Shown here: one piece after another, positions 44,099-56,116 of the stretch
How positions within the stretch are numbered: the stretch's first letter is position 1
Layout of the letters: each line of letters opens with the position of its first letter
NCBI RefSeq assembly: GCF_007954275.1
Contig: NZ_VOLT01000001.1
Location: 1 to 64,000, forward strand
Reading direction: 5' to 3'
Length of the DNA stretch: 64,000 bases
DNA from: Colwellia demingiae
GTDB taxonomy: Bacteria; Pseudomonadota; Gammaproteobacteria; Enterobacterales; Alteromonadaceae
Position numbers and translations under genes: made by a program
Notes under the pieces: generated by a model
The model's database searches: none
What the model saw: only the letters and a program-made list of their open reading frames with translations
Told to the model about the DNA's origin: nothing

Positions 44099-44496
44099 TG
44101 ATCTCATCAGATACACAAATAGAAGATAATTTATCCCAACAGAATGGTCTAGCAATCATAAACAGCAAAGCCCCTTTTAGCAGTGACTACGGAAAAGATG
44201 CCCTAGATGTTGCATTAATATTTGGCTCGTTTGAGCAAAAAGTGTCGCTATTTTTTCAAGGTGATGGTGTTTATCAATTAATTGCTGATCAAGATGCCAC
44301 TTTAGTGTCCATTAAAGACTATTTAAAAACATTTTCAGCGTTTGAGTTCTACGATATTGAAGACATCTATGTTTGCCAACAGTCGTTAGTGAATAGGCAG
44401 CTTGACGAGGCATTTCATATTAATGATGTGCAAGTATTAGCGAGTGTTGAGTTTGGTAAAGCACTTAATAGCCACCAACATGTACTTAGGTTTTAA
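44098..44496 (+). CDS. tusC: TusC, sulfur-relay protein
   Basis: 132-residue DsrF-like subunit of the TusBCD complex. The N-terminus is a little longer than in E. coli, followed by the conserved-looking APFSSDYGKDALDVALIFGSFEQKVSLFFQGDGVY. Starts at the last base of the tusD stop. It has a structural rather than catalytic role in the relay. Confidence 0.92.
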   Translation: MISSDTQIEDNLSQQNGLAIINSKAPFSSDYGKDALDVALIFGSFEQKVSLFFQGDGVYQLIADQDATLVSIKDYLKTFSAFEFYDIEDIYVCQQSLVNRQLDEAFHINDVQVLASVEFGKALNSHQHVLRF

Positions 44497-44507
44497 GGAT
44501 AGTTACT

Positions 44508-44804
44508 ATGAGCACTTTACATTTAGTAAGGAAATCAGCTTTTACCACCAATGACTTCGCACAATGCTTAAGTGTGTTAGACCAACAAGACTCTATCGTG
44601 TTGATGGATGATGGTTGTTATAACCTTAAGCACCCTTTGATGGATAGTTTAATCAAGCGAGCGAATAGTACGATTTCAATTAATGTTATTTCTAATCATG
44701 CACAGGCTAGAGCTATTGAAACGCTAGCAGTGGTGAAACAAATCAAAATGAATGACGTAGTTGAGCTTACCTTTACCCATCAGAAAGTGATCACATGGCA
44801 ATAA
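44508..44804 (+). CDS. tusB: TusB, sulfur-relay protein
   Basis: 98-residue DsrH-like subunit of the TusBCD complex with the pattern [18 protein letters not shown]...[12 protein letters not shown]. Preceded by AAGGATAGTTACT. Overlaps tusE by 10 bp. Confidence 0.9.
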   Translation: MSTLHLVRKSAFTTNDFAQCLSVLDQQDSIVLMDDGCYNLKHPLMDSLIKRANSTISINVISNHAQARAIETLAVVKQIKMNDVVELTFTHQKVITWQ

Positions 44805-45133
44805 CATTAACTTTTGAAAACACTATAATCCCGACAGATAAACAAGGTTATTTACTTGATCACCTACTGTGGCAGAAAGAATTAGCACTGGTTATGGCTG
44901 AAAATGATGAGTTTGAACTAACAGAGGCACATTGGGAGGTCATAAAATTTGTTAGGCAGTTTTACTTAACTTATAATACTTCGCCGGCTATCCGTGCGTT
45001 GACTAAGGCGATGAAGGCCGAATTTGGTGAAGCTAAGGCAAGCAGTCGTTATTTATATAAGTTATTTCCAGAAGGCCCCGCGAAACAAGCAACTAAGTAC
45101 GCCGGTTTACCAAAGCCTGCTCGCTGTATCTAA
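44795..45133 (+). CDS. tusE: TusE, DsrC-family sulfur carrier
   Basis: 112-residue DsrC-like protein. It receives sulfur from TusD on its penultimate cysteine (C111, in PKPARCI) and hands it to MnmA for tRNA thiolation. Contains [24 protein letters not shown] and [23 protein letters not shown]. Last gene of tusDCBE. Confidence 0.95.
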   Translation: MAITLTFENTIIPTDKQGYLLDHLLWQKELALVMAENDEFELTEAHWEVIKFVRQFYLTYNTSPAIRALTKAMKAEFGEAKASSRYLYKLFPEGPAKQATKYAGLPKPARCI

Positions 45134-45182
45134 ACGTTAACTAAATACCTCACAAGTAAGGGTATATCTATAACCATTACTT

Positions 45183-45380
45183 TTACACTTTAATATTAAC
45201 CTGGAAGCCACTGTTACCTGTTGGTGCTGGTAAATTGGTAGGGTTGGCTGATTGAATAAGCAGTAATGCCATTTGCCCTTCTAATTCTTGCTGACTTTTA
45301 GCTACCGCTGCGCTTAGAAATTCTGCACCAGACGTAGCTTTCGATGCTACAGAACTATTTTGACCTAAACTAACTGACAT
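45183..45380 (-). CDS. Small protein, possibly YjfB-like
   Basis: 65-residue acidic to neutral protein, Gln- and Ala-rich in its central helix (AAVAKSQQELEGQMALLLIQSA), ending NSGFQVNIKV. It recalls the small 'putative motility protein' YjfB family (helix followed by a glycine-rich tail), but the match is weak. Isolated between tusE and the long GAPDH gene. GAGTAGAG precedes the start on its strand. Confidence 0.5.
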   Translation of the reverse strand: MSVSLGQNSSVASKATSGAEFLSAAVAKSQQELEGQMALLLIQSANPTNLPAPTGNSGFQVNIKV

Positions 45381-45478
45381 AAACTCTACTCTTCGTGTGA
45401 TACCAATTTCAATATAGTTCTATCGGCAAAATGATTAATAACTTAAGCCTGTAAACCCTTAATATGGTTGTTAACCAA

Positions 45479-45514
45479 AAAAAAGCGCATATTACTAAGT
45501 AATATGCGCTTTTT
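45479..45514 (-). terminator. Terminator after the long GAPDH gene
   Basis: AAAAAGCGCATATTAC and its complement GTAATATGCGCTTTTT pair around TAA. It follows the minus-strand GAPDH stop (45543) and gives T-runs in both directions. Confidence 0.85.
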
Positions 45515-45542
45515 AAATTCGCTTAGTTAAATTAAGCGAACT

Positions 45543-46994
45543 TTATTTTAACGGTAAGCTAGGAACTGTAATTCCAGCCATTTCAAGCATAACTTGAACA
45601 ACTTGACAGCTATAACCAAACTCATTGTCATACCAAACGTATAATACAGCGCGATCACCATCAACAATTGTTGCTTGTGAATCAACAACACCTGCGTAAC
45701 GTGAACCTACTAAATCAGTAGAAACAATTTCAGTTGAAGCAGTGTAATCAATTTGATTTTGCAAAGGAGAATTTAATGAGATATTACGTAAATAGTCATT
45801 CAATGTTTCTTTATCAGTCGATTTTTTCAAATTCAAGTTCATGATAGCCATTGAAACATTTGGCGTTGGAACACGAATAGCGTTACCCGTTAATAAGCCT
45901 TTAAGCTCAGGTAATGCTTTAGCAACTGCTTTTGCAGCACCTGTAGTACTGATAACCATATTCAATGGAGCACTACGTCCGCGACGAGGTGCTGGATGAT
46001 AGTTATCAATTAAGTTTTGATCATTAGTGTATGAGTGAATAGTTTCAACATGACCATTGCGAATACCGTATTCATCATTAAGCGCTTTTAATACCGGCGT
46101 AATCGCATTGGTAGTACAGCTAGCTGCAGAGATAATTTTATCAGTGGCTAAAATCATGTCTTGGTTAACACCATAAACGATATTTTTGATATCGCCTTTA
46201 GCAGGAGCAGTTAATAATACTTTAGCAACACCTTTTGATTGTAAATGCTGACCTAAACCATCTTCGTCAGTCCAGATACCTGTGTTATCAACAACTAATG
46301 CATCCTTAATACCATGCTCAGTGTAATCTACTTCAGCAGGTGATTTTGCATAGATAACCTTAATAAAAGCACCGTTAGCTTTAATTACGTTATTTTCTTT
46401 GTCGATAGAAATGCTGCCGTTAAAAGCACCGTGAACTGAATCACGACGTAATAAACTTGCGCGCTTCTCTAGGTCATCACCGCCTTTGCTTGGGCGTAAA
46501 ACGATAGCACGAAGATTTAATTTAGCATTTGGTCCAGCACGTTCTATTAATAAACGCGCTAAAAGACGACCGATTCTACCAAAGCCGTAAAGTACTACGT
46601 CTTGGCTTTTTTTATCTGAGTTTTCGCGGCTCTCTGCTGATAATTCTTTATCTAAATATTGTTCAATAGAAAGATCATTGGCTTGGCCAAGGTATAAATA
46701 GTTATAAGCTAACTTACCTACATCGATGCGTGCAGGGGCTAAATCCATTTTGTTAATTGCTTCTACAAAAGGGTAACTTTCACGTAAACGCAATTTATTT
46801 TCTTCATGTAAAGCAACAGACTTATGCGCTTTAATGATATCAATAGAAGATGAATTTAATAATGGGCGACCATAAACTAAAATTTCAATGCCTTTGTTGC
46901 GAAAAAGCTGTCCAATAATTGGTTGCATATTTTCAGCGAACGTTTGACGTTCTTGCCAGCTTGCTTGATACTTTTCCTCAAGATGAGAAGTCAT
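45543..46994 (-). CDS. Long-form glyceraldehyde-3-phosphate dehydrogenase
   Basis: 483 residues: an N-terminal extension of about 125 residues not found in classic GAPDH, then a Rossmann domain (VVLYGFGRIGRLLARLL) and a catalytic domain with SAASCTTNAITPVLKAL (active Cys) and HSYTNDQNLID. This long type is widespread in marine gammaproteobacteria beside a normal gapA, which is also in this window at 50234-51238. It probably works in the gluconeogenic direction or with NADP; that is inference. TATAAT-like sequences lie upstream of the start. Confidence 0.9.
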   Translation of the reverse strand: MTSHLEEKYQASWQERQTFAENMQPIIGQLFRNKGIEILVYGRPLLNSSSIDIIKAHKSVALHEENKLRLRESYPFVEAINKMDLAPARIDVGKLAYNYLYLGQANDLSIEQYLDKELSAESRENSDKKSQDVVLYGFGRIGRLLARLLIERAGPNAKLNLRAIVLRPSKGGDDLEKRASLLRRDSVHGAFNGSISIDKENNVIKANGAFIKVIYAKSPAEVDYTEHGIKDALVVDNTGIWTDEDGLGQHLQSKGVAKVLLTAPAKGDIKNIVYGVNQDMILATDKIISAASCTTNAITPVLKALNDEYGIRNGHVETIHSYTNDQNLIDNYHPAPRRGRSAPLNMVISTTGAAKAVAKALPELKGLLTGNAIRVPTPNVSMAIMNLNLKKSTDKETLNDYLRNISLNSPLQNQIDYTASTEIVSTDLVGSRYAGVVDSQATIVDGDRAVLYVWYDNEFGYSCQVVQVMLEMAGITVPSLPLK

Positions 46995-47102
46995 TACTTA
47001 AACCTTTTATTTCAGTCAATTGAACATTAGGCTATTATCTCAGAGTACTAAAAGTGATAATAACTAGTGGAGAGTAGATTTACAGGCGTATTGTAATTCA
47101 GT

Positions 47103-47987
47103 ATGAAATATTTCTCTATAGTCTACAAAAAACTTTTTGGTATTTTTATGATTAATTTTCGAAAAATAAAGCAACTAAAATCCTCTTATGGCATGAAGTG
47201 TGGAACAGCTTTCTTAGCGCTATTTCTAACTGGTTGTGGAGATAATGTTAACTTAGCGCAACTTTGCCAAGATAATGAAGAGATATGTAATGAATTTGGT
47301 CAAGATAGTTGGTGTAAAAGCCAACGGATAGATGTGGCATTAAATCGAATAAAAGTTAAAGATGACAACCTTGATACCGCTAAATATAAGTTACTTATTG
47401 CGTATGAAGGTTACATCAAATGCATGTCACTGGCTTCACAGATCCAACACATAAAATTAAAAGAGAAAACAACTCTTAGAAAAAACAATTTATTAAAAGC
47501 TAAAGCCAATTTATCGCTGTTGTCTGAGCAAAGTGCAGACTCTAAACACCCTCACCTACTCTATTATTATTGGTCAAGGGAGTCTAACGAATTGGCTTTA
47601 GAAGAGTTTCTACAATTAGAAGGCTCGGCTATTCTTGAAAATTCAACCGCACAGTATCATTTAGCAACATATTATATAAAACGTAATACGAAAAAAACAT
47701 TGGGGTTATTATACCGAGCGTTAGAGCTTCACCAACCAGGCACTTATATCTCTCCTGAAGTATTACAAACATTGGCAACAATCTTCACGCAGAAAAAACA
47801 ATATAAGCAGGCGTATATTTGGTTACGCATGTATCAGCTTTTATTAGATAAACCAGATGACATGATCGAGACGAGTTTGAATAGCTATCAACAAGCAAAA
47901 ATATTAGATGCTGATTTTCTTGATAAAGTAGCGAGCACTACCTTAGCTAAAATTGAAGCAGGAAAATTCACAAGCCCGAGTTACTAA
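47103..47987 (+). CDS. DUF2989 lipoprotein
   Basis: Up to 294 residues. The true start may be the ATG at 47148 or 47193, since the lipobox FLTGC lies at residues 42-46 of the longest form. After the lipidated Cys come a Cys-rich segment (LCQDNEEICNEFGQDSWCKSQR) and helical TPR-like repeats (about 130-270; SRESNELALEEFLQLEG, QKKQYKQAYIWLRMYQLL). This matches DUF2989, a family confined to Alteromonadales and relatives and of unknown function. Divergent from the long GAPDH gene. Confidence 0.82.
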   Translation: MKYFSIVYKKLFGIFMINFRKIKQLKSSYGMKCGTAFLALFLTGCGDNVNLAQLCQDNEEICNEFGQDSWCKSQRIDVALNRIKVKDDNLDTAKYKLLIAYEGYIKCMSLASQIQHIKLKEKTTLRKNNLLKAKANLSLLSEQSADSKHPHLLYYYWSRESNELALEEFLQLEGSAILENSTAQYHLATYYIKRNTKKTLGLLYRALELHQPGTYISPEVLQTLATIFTQKKQYKQAYIWLRMYQLLLDKPDDMIETSLNSYQQAKILDADFLDKVASTTLAKIEAGKFTSPSY

Positions 47988-48056
47988 CTCTTATAAAAAC
48001 AGGATAAGAAAGGTAAAGAATAAGCACTGGTACTTATTCTTTACTCATATAAAGGG

Positions 48057-48434
48057 CTATTCTGAATAGAACTTCAAGCTAAGTGAATTAACACAATAAC
48101 GTTTACCTGTCGGTTTTGGTCCATCATCAAAGACATGTCCAAGGTGAGACTGACAGTTATCACACTGGATCTCGACACGTTGCATACTGTGTGACTCATC
48201 TGACTTATAAGCGACTTTAGTTTCAATTGCAGCAAAAAAACTAGGCCAGCCACATCCAGCATCAAATTTACTATCGCTACTAAACAAGGGCTGTTCACAG
48301 CAGGCACAATGATATATGCCCTGTTGCCAGTGATCGTTATAAATGCCACTAAAGGGTTGTTCTGTAGCCGCTAAACGACATACTTTATAAGCGGCATCAG
48401 TTAGCTTATCTTTATATTGATCATTATTGTTCAT
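48057..48434 (-). CDS. msrB: Peptide-methionine (R)-S-oxide reductase
   Basis: 125 residues. Reduces methionine-R-sulfoxide in proteins. Zinc ligands are C43/C46 (CACC) and C91/C94 (CDNC). The catalytic Cys is C114 in [10 protein letters not shown], and GCGWPSF is the family signature. Directly downstream (11 bp) of gnd on the same strand. Confidence 0.95.
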   Translation of the reverse strand: MNNNDQYKDKLTDAAYKVCRLAATEQPFSGIYNDHWQQGIYHCACCEQPLFSSDSKFDAGCGWPSFFAAIETKVAYKSDESHSMQRVEIQCDNCQSHLGHVFDDGPKPTGKRYCVNSLSLKFYSE

Positions 48435-48445
48435 GGTCTTTACCT

Positions 48446-49978
48446 TTAACCATCAACTAAGATGGTTTCTTTGCCCTTTGTTGACCACTGAACATGATAT
48501 TTTTTGCCAGCGGTTTTATCTATACGTTCAAAAGTGTGAGCACCAAAAAAATCTCGTTGGCCTTGTAATAGATTAGCAGGTAATGTTTCACTACGCATGG
48601 AATCATAATAAGCAAGTGATGAAGACAATGCTCCTATAGGTACGCCTTGCATTGTTGCATGACAAATAGCCTTGCGCCAATTTAGCTGACGATTATTAAG
48701 TTCCTTAACAAAATAGTCATCTAACAATAAGTTATCTAAATTTTCATTACGCGCATATGCATTCGTTATCGACTGTAAGAATGCGGCTCTTATGATGCAA
48801 CCAGCACGCCAAATTTTAGCAATACTAGCAAAATCTAACACCCAACCATGTTCTTTAGCCGCAAGTTTCATTAACTGGAAACCTTGTGCGTAAGCACAAA
48901 TTTTAGCGCAGTACATTGCATCATGTAATTGTTCAATAACTTGTTGCTGCTCAGCTGCAGATAAAGGTGCTTGCTGAGGACCGTCCAATAACGAAGAGGC
49001 TTGAGTTCTCAATTCTTTAAATGAAGAAATAGAACGTGCATATACCGCTTGAGCAATAGTTGGAGCTGGGCAGCCCACTTCTAAACTGCTCATAGCAGTC
49101 CAAAGACCGGTACCTTTTTGCCCTGCTTTATCTAAAATCAACTCAACAAGTGGCGTATTGGTATCAGTGGACTTGTGGCGTAATACTTCAACGGATATTT
49201 CCATCAAATAACTGTCTAATGGACCTTCATTCCACTCGGCAAAAATATCCGCAATTTCATCACATGTTAAATTCAGCCCTGATTTTAATACATGATAGGC
49301 TTCACAGATAATTTGCATGTCAGCATATTCAATACCGTTATGGACCATCTTGACATAATGACCCGCTCCCGCTGGTCCAATATAAGCAGCACAAGGCTCA
49401 CCTTCAGTGATAACTTGTCCTGGCTTAGTACGGTCTATCGGTTTACCTGTTTTAGTATCAACTTTAGCAGCAATAGCTTCCCAAATAGGTTTAACGCGAG
49501 CCCACGCATAAGGAGATCCACTTGGCATTAATGATGGCCCAAAACGAGCGCCAACTTCGCCCCCTGATACTGCAGAAGAAAACAATAAGAAGTTACTCTT
49601 GTACTTCTTTTCTCTAGCAACCGTATCGGTCCAAAGGCTGTTACCTGTATCAATGATAATATCATCAGGTTGAATGCCTGCACCAATAAGGTTTTCACAT
49701 ACTTGATCAACCGGTGCTCCTGCAGGAACACTTAACACAATGAGGTGTGGAGCTTTAAGTTGAGACAATAATTCAGTATAAGACGAACATCCATAAACAC
49801 GTGGAGTACTAGTTACATTTTCAGCTTCATCTTGAGCAATGACCCCTTGAACTTTTTCATCACTTAAATCGAATGCCGCAATATTAAAGCCATTATCAGC
49901 TAAATTAAGCACCAGGTTTTTACCCATAACGCCTAGGCCAATAAAGCCAATGTCACACAACACTTTATCTTGTGTCAT
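48446..49978 (-). CDS. gnd: 6-phosphogluconate dehydrogenase, decarboxylating
   Basis: 510 residues; oxidises 6-phosphogluconate to ribulose 5-phosphate with NADP in the pentose phosphate pathway. N-terminal Rossmann motif [22 protein letters not shown], family motif [21 protein letters not shown], catalytic [17 protein letters not shown] and the substrate-tail region [13 protein letters not shown]. Longer than the usual 470 because of small insertions (for example around [11 protein letters not shown] and near residue 165). Followed closely by msrB. Confidence 0.94.
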   Translation of the reverse strand: MTQDKVLCDIGFIGLGVMGKNLVLNLADNGFNIAAFDLSDEKVQGVIAQDEAENVTSTPRVYGCSSYTELLSQLKAPHLIVLSVPAGAPVDQVCENLIGAGIQPDDIIIDTGNSLWTDTVAREKKYKSNFLLFSSAVSGGEVGARFGPSLMPSGSPYAWARVKPIWEAIAAKVDTKTGKPIDRTKPGQVITEGEPCAAYIGPAGAGHYVKMVHNGIEYADMQIICEAYHVLKSGLNLTCDEIADIFAEWNEGPLDSYLMEISVEVLRHKSTDTNTPLVELILDKAGQKGTGLWTAMSSLEVGCPAPTIAQAVYARSISSFKELRTQASSLLDGPQQAPLSAAEQQQVIEQLHDAMYCAKICAYAQGFQLMKLAAKEHGWVLDFASIAKIWRAGCIIRAAFLQSITNAYARNENLDNLLLDDYFVKELNNRQLNWRKAICHATMQGVPIGALSSSLAYYDSMRSETLPANLLQGQRDFFGAHTFERIDKTAGKKYHVQWSTKGKETILVDG

Positions 49979-50185
49979 AAATGTTTATCCTATATCAAAT
50001 AAGGTCAATAGCTTCATTTAATCAGCTATTCTTCAAAATTTTTCGCATTCTACCATCTATTTTCAAAAGTATTGTACAAAATGAATAAATAATTAAGTTC
50101 AATAAGGGTATTTTCGTAATTTAGTCAAAATATTACCATATAAATGAAAATAGCCGTCATAAACACCATCTTTTTCTTGTATTAA

Positions 50186-51238
<1,053 letters not shown>

Positions 51239-51268
51239 ATAATACTTGTCTAATAAGTTAGATAAACA

Positions 51269-51300
51269 AAAAAGCTAGGTCAGTGACCTAGCTTTTTTTT
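51269..51300 (+). terminator. Terminator after gapA
   Basis: AAAGCTAGGTC and GACCTAGCTTT pair around AGT, with eight T following. It can also serve the convergent pyrF gene. Confidence 0.9.
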
Positions 51301-51326
51301 ATGCGTTATAGTAAATAATCTACTAT

Positions 51327-52022
51327 CTAGCGAATTGTGCTATTAATTTGTTGCAATACTAGTTGAGGATCAACAGCTTTTGTAATTGGACGTCCGATCA
51401 CCAAATAATCTACGCCAACATCAATTGCCTGTTTTGGCGTCATGATTCTTTGTTGATCATCTTGTGCTGAGCCAGCAGGTCTAATGCCTGGAGTAATCAG
51501 TTTAAATTCTTTACCCAAGTCAGCCTTTAATTGTTCTGCTTCCCAAGCTGAACAGACAACGCCATCTAAGCCACTTTGCTTAGTTAAGTTAGCTAAAAAA
51601 TTAACTTGCTCTGCCGGTGTTTTATTAATACCTAAGCCATAAAGATCTTCTTGTCCCATACTTGTTAGCACGGTTACGGCTATTAACAATGGAGCATCAT
51701 TTCCATAATTATCTAATGCCTGTTTCGCTTTAGTCATCATCTGACTGCCACCACTAGCATGCACGTTTACCATCCAAACACCCAAATCAGCAGCAGCAGT
51801 AACCGCTTTTGCAACTGTATTAGGAATGTCATGAAATTTTAGATCAAGAAAAACGTCAAAACCTTTGCCGGTAAGCTGCTTAACAAATTCAGGACCGAAA
51901 TAGGTAAACATTTCTTTGCCGACTTTTAAGCGAGCATCAGCAGGCTGAATTTTATCAACAAAAGATAAGGCATCTTGTTTTTTATCAAAGTCTAAAGCGA
52001 CTACTACTTTTGGATCGTTCAT
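51327..52022 (-). CDS. pyrF: Orotidine 5'-phosphate decarboxylase
   Basis: 231 residues; last step of UMP synthesis. Catalytic stretch [13 protein letters not shown] with the Lys/Asp pair, N-terminal [12 protein letters not shown] and C-terminal [24 protein letters not shown] plus YLVIGRPIT are diagnostic. Downstream of lapB as in many gammaproteobacteria. The 250-bp gap before it probably holds its own promoter. Confidence 0.97.
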   Translation of the reverse strand: MNDPKVVVALDFDKKQDALSFVDKIQPADARLKVGKEMFTYFGPEFVKQLTGKGFDVFLDLKFHDIPNTVAKAVTAAADLGVWMVNVHASGGSQMMTKAKQALDNYGNDAPLLIAVTVLTSMGQEDLYGLGINKTPAEQVNFLANLTKQSGLDGVVCSAWEAEQLKADLGKEFKLITPGIRPAGSAQDDQQRIMTPKQAIDVGVDYLVIGRPITKAVDPQLVLQQINSTIR

Positions 52023-52271
52023 GGTTTTTCCTGTATTTAAAACAATAGATTCCCGACAACTCTTTACATGGAAAATTCAGGAATGACAATAAGTTAATTC
52101 CCGCTCTCAATGTCGAGAATAATAATAAGTTTGCTATTGGTAGCTATTAAAACTAATAATGATTCGTTTCAACGTTGTAAAGTGCAAGAGCAAAGAGAAA
52201 GCACGGAGCTGACGAATGTCAGTGAGTACCTTCGATGAAGCTATTGGGTTTTACAACAAAGAAAGGGATTA

Positions 52272-53441
52272 TTATTCCCCTTCTAGGCCACGAATGGGTT
52301 TGAGCTGTTCCCATTCATGACACGATGGACAAGACCAGTAATGAATTTGACTATTAAAACCACAGCTACGGCAATCATACCTGTGCTTAACTTTCAAATA
52401 TTCGCCAATTAATTCTTTAATTAAGTCTAAACTATCATCATTGACATCGACTTGAACTTGATTGATTTGCATATTAACGAAGTGTTCAAAGCCACGAATA
52501 GTCGGTCTACGCTTTAGTGCTGACAAAATAAAATCTAATGCTTTTTTCTTACCGTGTTTATTTTCTACATGGCTAAGATAACAAATTAAGGCACTAGAGC
52601 TAGCTGTCTCGTCATAAACCTTTTTAATAAAGGCATAGAATTCATCCAGTGCATCTAATCGAGTATAACAAGCTAACATCTGATCAATGACATCAGGAAA
52701 GAACTCATTATCTTGATGATAGATAGCTTGGTAGCACTTAGCAGCTAACTCACATTGTTCGTGGTTTTCATAAATCTTTGCCATCAACCAATTAGCACGG
52801 CATGAATTGGGATCAAGTAGCAGCGCTTGCTCTAATAATTCGATCACCTCAATAAATTGATCTTTTTCAAAGGCAGTTGTCGCTAATTCACAATAAAAAT
52901 TAGCTAGTGTATGTAATGAACGTTTATCGTTATATTTAACAATTAATTTTTGTCTATCTATGCCGTGCTGCCAATCTTTAGTGGATTGAAATATTTTTAA
53001 TAAATAGGTTAAAGATTTTAGACCGTAGTCCTTTGACTTTAATAATTTAATAAACATAGTTTCAGCACGGTCATATAAACCTGCGCTTAGGAAGTCTTTT
53101 CCTAACTCAAAGACCGCTTGCTGCTTATCTTTAGTAGGCAAGTGATTAAGTCTAACAAGATGTTCATGAACTTTTAATGCACGGTCTAATTCGCCACGTT
53201 TACGGAATAAATTGGCCATAGCGAAATGGGCTTCAACACTATCGTCTTCAACTTTTAAAGCATCAAGGAGTGAATCGATAGCTTTATCTTGTTGATTAGA
53301 TAATAAATAATTCAACCCTGTAGAGTATTTTATCGATAAATCTTGTTTTGCAATTTGTTGGTTTTGTTTGATGCTATTACGGCCCATAAACCAGCCATAG
53401 GCCATGGCAACAGGTAATAATAAAAAGAGTAATTCAATCAT
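52272..53441 (-). CDS. lapB: LapB (YciM), LPS assembly regulator
   Basis: 389 residues. An N-terminal membrane anchor (1-18) precedes nine or so TPR repeats (about 40-340) and a C-terminal rubredoxin-like zinc site (C357, C360, C371, C374). In E. coli LapB directs LpxC to FtsH for degradation and so sets LPS synthesis. Downstream of lapA, in the classical ihfB-lapA-lapB-pyrF order. Relevant to the many LPS-modifying genes elsewhere in the window. Confidence 0.95.
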   Translation of the reverse strand: MIELLFLLLPVAMAYGWFMGRNSIKQNQQIAKQDLSIKYSTGLNYLLSNQQDKAIDSLLDALKVEDDSVEAHFAMANLFRKRGELDRALKVHEHLVRLNHLPTKDKQQAVFELGKDFLSAGLYDRAETMFIKLLKSKDYGLKSLTYLLKIFQSTKDWQHGIDRQKLIVKYNDKRSLHTLANFYCELATTAFEKDQFIEVIELLEQALLLDPNSCRANWLMAKIYENHEQCELAAKCYQAIYHQDNEFFPDVIDQMLACYTRLDALDEFYAFIKKVYDETASSSALICYLSHVENKHGKKKALDFILSALKRRPTIRGFEHFVNMQINQVQVDVNDDSLDLIKELIGEYLKVKHRYDCRSCGFNSQIHYWSCPSCHEWEQLKPIRGLEGE

Positions 53442-53490
53442 TAGCGCTCTTGAGACAAGTTATAAAGAGGATTAGGAAAAATAGTATTAT

Positions 53491-53754
53491 CTACTTTTCC
53501 TGGGATTTATTTTTCGCAAGTGCCTTTTTACTTTTTCGTACTATACGCCAAAGGATAGTAACAAGCAGGCCTAATGCAAAACCTAATCCGGTAAATAAAC
53601 TTACGGCGGCAGCTACAGTTATTTCTGTACGCGCAACCAAATAGTTTAATGTGAGTAATTGATCGTTTTGGCTACCGAAAATAAACGCTACGGCAAGTAA
53701 AACTAAAATAAAAAAGAGTGTTATATATAATCGCACTTTCATCAGCCTTATCAA
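53491..53754 (-). CDS. lapA: LapA (YciS) membrane protein
   Basis: 87 residues with two membrane helices (about 8-28 and 42-70) and a Lys-rich cytoplasmic tail, the DUF1049/LapA layout. Partner of LapB in LPS assembly control. Lies 49 bp before lapB and after the ihfB terminator. Confidence 0.92.
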   Translation of the reverse strand: MIRLMKVRLYITLFFILVLLAVAFIFGSQNDQLLTLNYLVARTEITVAAAVSLFTGLGFALGLLVTILWRIVRKSKKALAKNKSQEK

Positions 53755-53767
53755 ATTCTGCCCAAAA

Positions 53768-53793
53768 AAAACGGCATGGTTAACATGCCGTTT
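53768..53793 (-). terminator. Terminator after ihfB
   Basis: AACGGCATG and CATGCCGTT pair around GTTAA, with a run of eight T on the minus strand. It separates ihfB from lapA. Confidence 0.85.
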
Positions 53794-53823
53794 ATTATCT
53801 AATTTTTTAGTTAGCTTTGCAAT

Positions 53824-54111
53824 TTATGCTACAGAAAGATTAACTCTTTCGCGTAACTCCTTGCCTGGTTTAAAGTGAGGAACGTATTTACCGCTTAACT
53901 CAACCGATTCACCAGTTTTTGGATTTCTGCCAACTCGTGGAGCGCGATAATGCAATGAAAAACTACCAAAACCTCGAATTTCAATACGCTCTCCTTTTGA
54001 CAAGGATTGCGCCATCAATTCTAAAATTTCTTTTATAGATTTTTCCACTTCTTTAGCGGATAAATGACTTAATTTATCGGCTAATTTTTCAATAAGTTCT
54101 GACTTAGTCAT
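53824..54111 (-). CDS. ihfB: Integration host factor subunit beta
   Basis: 95-residue DNA-bending protein of the HU/IHF family. Motifs [27 protein letters not shown], the beta-arm region [22 protein letters not shown] (Pro tip included) and [15 protein letters not shown] identify IhfB. Placed downstream of rpsA as in E. coli. Confidence 0.97.
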   Translation of the reverse strand: MTKSELIEKLADKLSHLSAKEVEKSIKEILELMAQSLSKGERIEIRGFGSFSLHYRAPRVGRNPKTGESVELSGKYVPHFKPGKELRERVNLSVA

Positions 54112-54207
54112 TCTGACCTCTCAGTATTTACCTAGCACCGCGCAATTATTACTAACTAGTATAAAATTATAGTAAAAATTGGCTCCGCCAATGGCGTTAA
54201 AAATAAG

Positions 54208-54245
54208 AAAAGAGTATCACCACGATAGTGATAAATACTCTTTTC
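54208..54245 (-). terminator. Hairpin after rpsA
   Basis: GAAAAGAGTAT and ATACTCTTTTC pair, with an inner stem ATCAC/GTGAT. It lies about 60 bp past the rpsA stop and partly insulates ihfB. Confidence 0.75.
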
Positions 54246-54303
54246 ACCTGCTGTATTAATTACAGCACCATTGCAAAGTAAAACTATTTCCGGTTAAGGA
54301 AAA

Positions 54304-55965
54304 TTAGTTTTTAGCGTTTTTAAACGCTGCAGCCATAGCACTTAAACCAGTTTCTTCTACTTGGTTTAGGTTATCCATTGCTTCACGTTCATCAGCTTGA
54401 TCTTTTGCTTTGATAGATAGACTAATAGTACGGTTCTTACGATCCACACCCATAAATCTAGCTTCAACGTCGTCACCAACTTTTAATACTGTAGATGCAT
54501 CTTCGATACGTTCTACAGAGATGTCGCTAACACGAAGGTAACCTTCAACACTTTCAGCTAACAAGATAGTTGCGCCTTTAGCATCAACTTCAGTTACCTT
54601 ACCGTTAACAATAGCACCTTTTTTCTTATCTGCAAGATACATATTGAACGGGTCGTCTTCAGCTTGTTTAACGCCTAACGAGATACGCTCACGTTCTGGG
54701 TCAACTTGAAGAACGATAGCGTCGATTTCATCGCCTTTCTTATAATCACGAACAGCTTCTTCACCGCCAGCCCATGAAATATCAGATAAGTGAACTAAAC
54801 CATCAATGCCGCCGTCAAGACCGATAAAGATACCAAAGTCAGTGATTGACTTGATTTTACCAGATACTTTGTCGCCTTTGTTGAAGTTTTTAGCAAACTC
54901 TTCCCAAGGGTTAGCAATACACTGTTTAAGACCTAAAGAAATACGACGACGTTCTTCGTCAATTTCTAATACTAGAACTTCAACTGTGTCACCTAAGTTA
55001 ACAACTTTAGATGGGTGGATGTTTTTGTTAGTCCAATCCATTTCAGAAACGTGAACTAAACCTTCAACGCCTTCTTGGATTTCAACGAAACAACCGTAGT
55101 CAGTTAAGTTAGTTACGCGACCAGAAAGTTTAGAACCTTCTGGGTAACGGTTAGCAATTGCTACCCATGGATCTTCGCCTAACTGCTTCATACCTAGAGA
55201 TACACGAGTGCGCTCACGGTCGAATTTCAATACTTTAACTTGTATTTCATCGCCAACATTTACGATTTCACTTGGGTGCTTAACGCGTTTCCAAGCCATA
55301 TCTGTGATATGTAGTAAACCATCAATGCCGCCTAAGTCAACAAATGCGCCGTAGTCAGTAAGGTTCTTAACGATACCTTTAACTTCTTGGCCTTCTGCTA
55401 ATGACTCAAGTAATTCATCACGTTCTGCACTGCCTTCAGCTTCGATTACAGCACGACGTGAAACAACTACGTTATTACGCTTTTGATCAAGCTTAATAAC
55501 TTTAAATTCTAGAGGCTTGCCTTCAAGGTGAGCAGTGTCACGTACTGGACGAACATCTACTAATGAACCTGGTAAGAAAGCACGGATATCGCTAACTTCA
55601 ACAGTGAAACCACCTTTAACTTTACCGTTAATAACACCGATAACAGTTTCTTTTTCTTCGTATGCTTTTTCAAGCACTTGCCATGCTTCGTGACGTTTTG
55701 CTTTTTCACGAGATAGAATAGTTTCACCGAAACCATCATCTGTTGCATCTAAGGCTACGTCGATCTCATCGCCAACAACTACTTCAACTTCACCAGCAGC
55801 GTTTTTAAATTGATCAATTGAGATAACACTCTCAGATTTTAAGCCAGCATCAACAATTACATTGTCTTTGTTAACGGCTACGATTGTTCCGCGGATGATT
55901 GAACCCGGACGTGTTTCGATTTCTTTTAAACTTTCTTCAAAAAGTTGCGCAAAATTTTCAGTCAT
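54304..55965 (-). CDS. rpsA: 30S ribosomal protein S1
   Basis: 553 residues with six S1 (OB-fold) domains spaced about 85-90 residues apart, visible as repeated blocks such as [55 protein letters not shown] and [28 protein letters not shown]. Brings mRNA to the ribosome. Strong codon bias suits high expression. Between cmk and ihfB, the conserved order. Confidence 0.98.
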   Translation of the reverse strand: MTENFAQLFEESLKEIETRPGSIIRGTIVAVNKDNVIVDAGLKSESVISIDQFKNAAGEVEVVVGDEIDVALDATDDGFGETILSREKAKRHEAWQVLEKAYEEKETVIGVINGKVKGGFTVEVSDIRAFLPGSLVDVRPVRDTAHLEGKPLEFKVIKLDQKRNNVVVSRRAVIEAEGSAERDELLESLAEGQEVKGIVKNLTDYGAFVDLGGIDGLLHITDMAWKRVKHPSEIVNVGDEIQVKVLKFDRERTRVSLGMKQLGEDPWVAIANRYPEGSKLSGRVTNLTDYGCFVEIQEGVEGLVHVSEMDWTNKNIHPSKVVNLGDTVEVLVLEIDEERRRISLGLKQCIANPWEEFAKNFNKGDKVSGKIKSITDFGIFIGLDGGIDGLVHLSDISWAGGEEAVRDYKKGDEIDAIVLQVDPERERISLGVKQAEDDPFNMYLADKKKGAIVNGKVTEVDAKGATILLAESVEGYLRVSDISVERIEDASTVLKVGDDVEARFMGVDRKNRTISLSIKAKDQADEREAMDNLNQVEETGLSAMAAAFKNAKN

Positions 55966-56116
55966 AACTTGTTATAAACTCAGCTATTAATCCATTCAAC
56001 GTCATTGTTTCATGGGGTGGTTAAGTATGCCCAGTGCATCCATACAGTAGGCTTTCTATTAAAAGTTCTTTAATGCTAGCAGATATTAATGATTTAGCTA
56101 GCTTAAAACTGGTTGT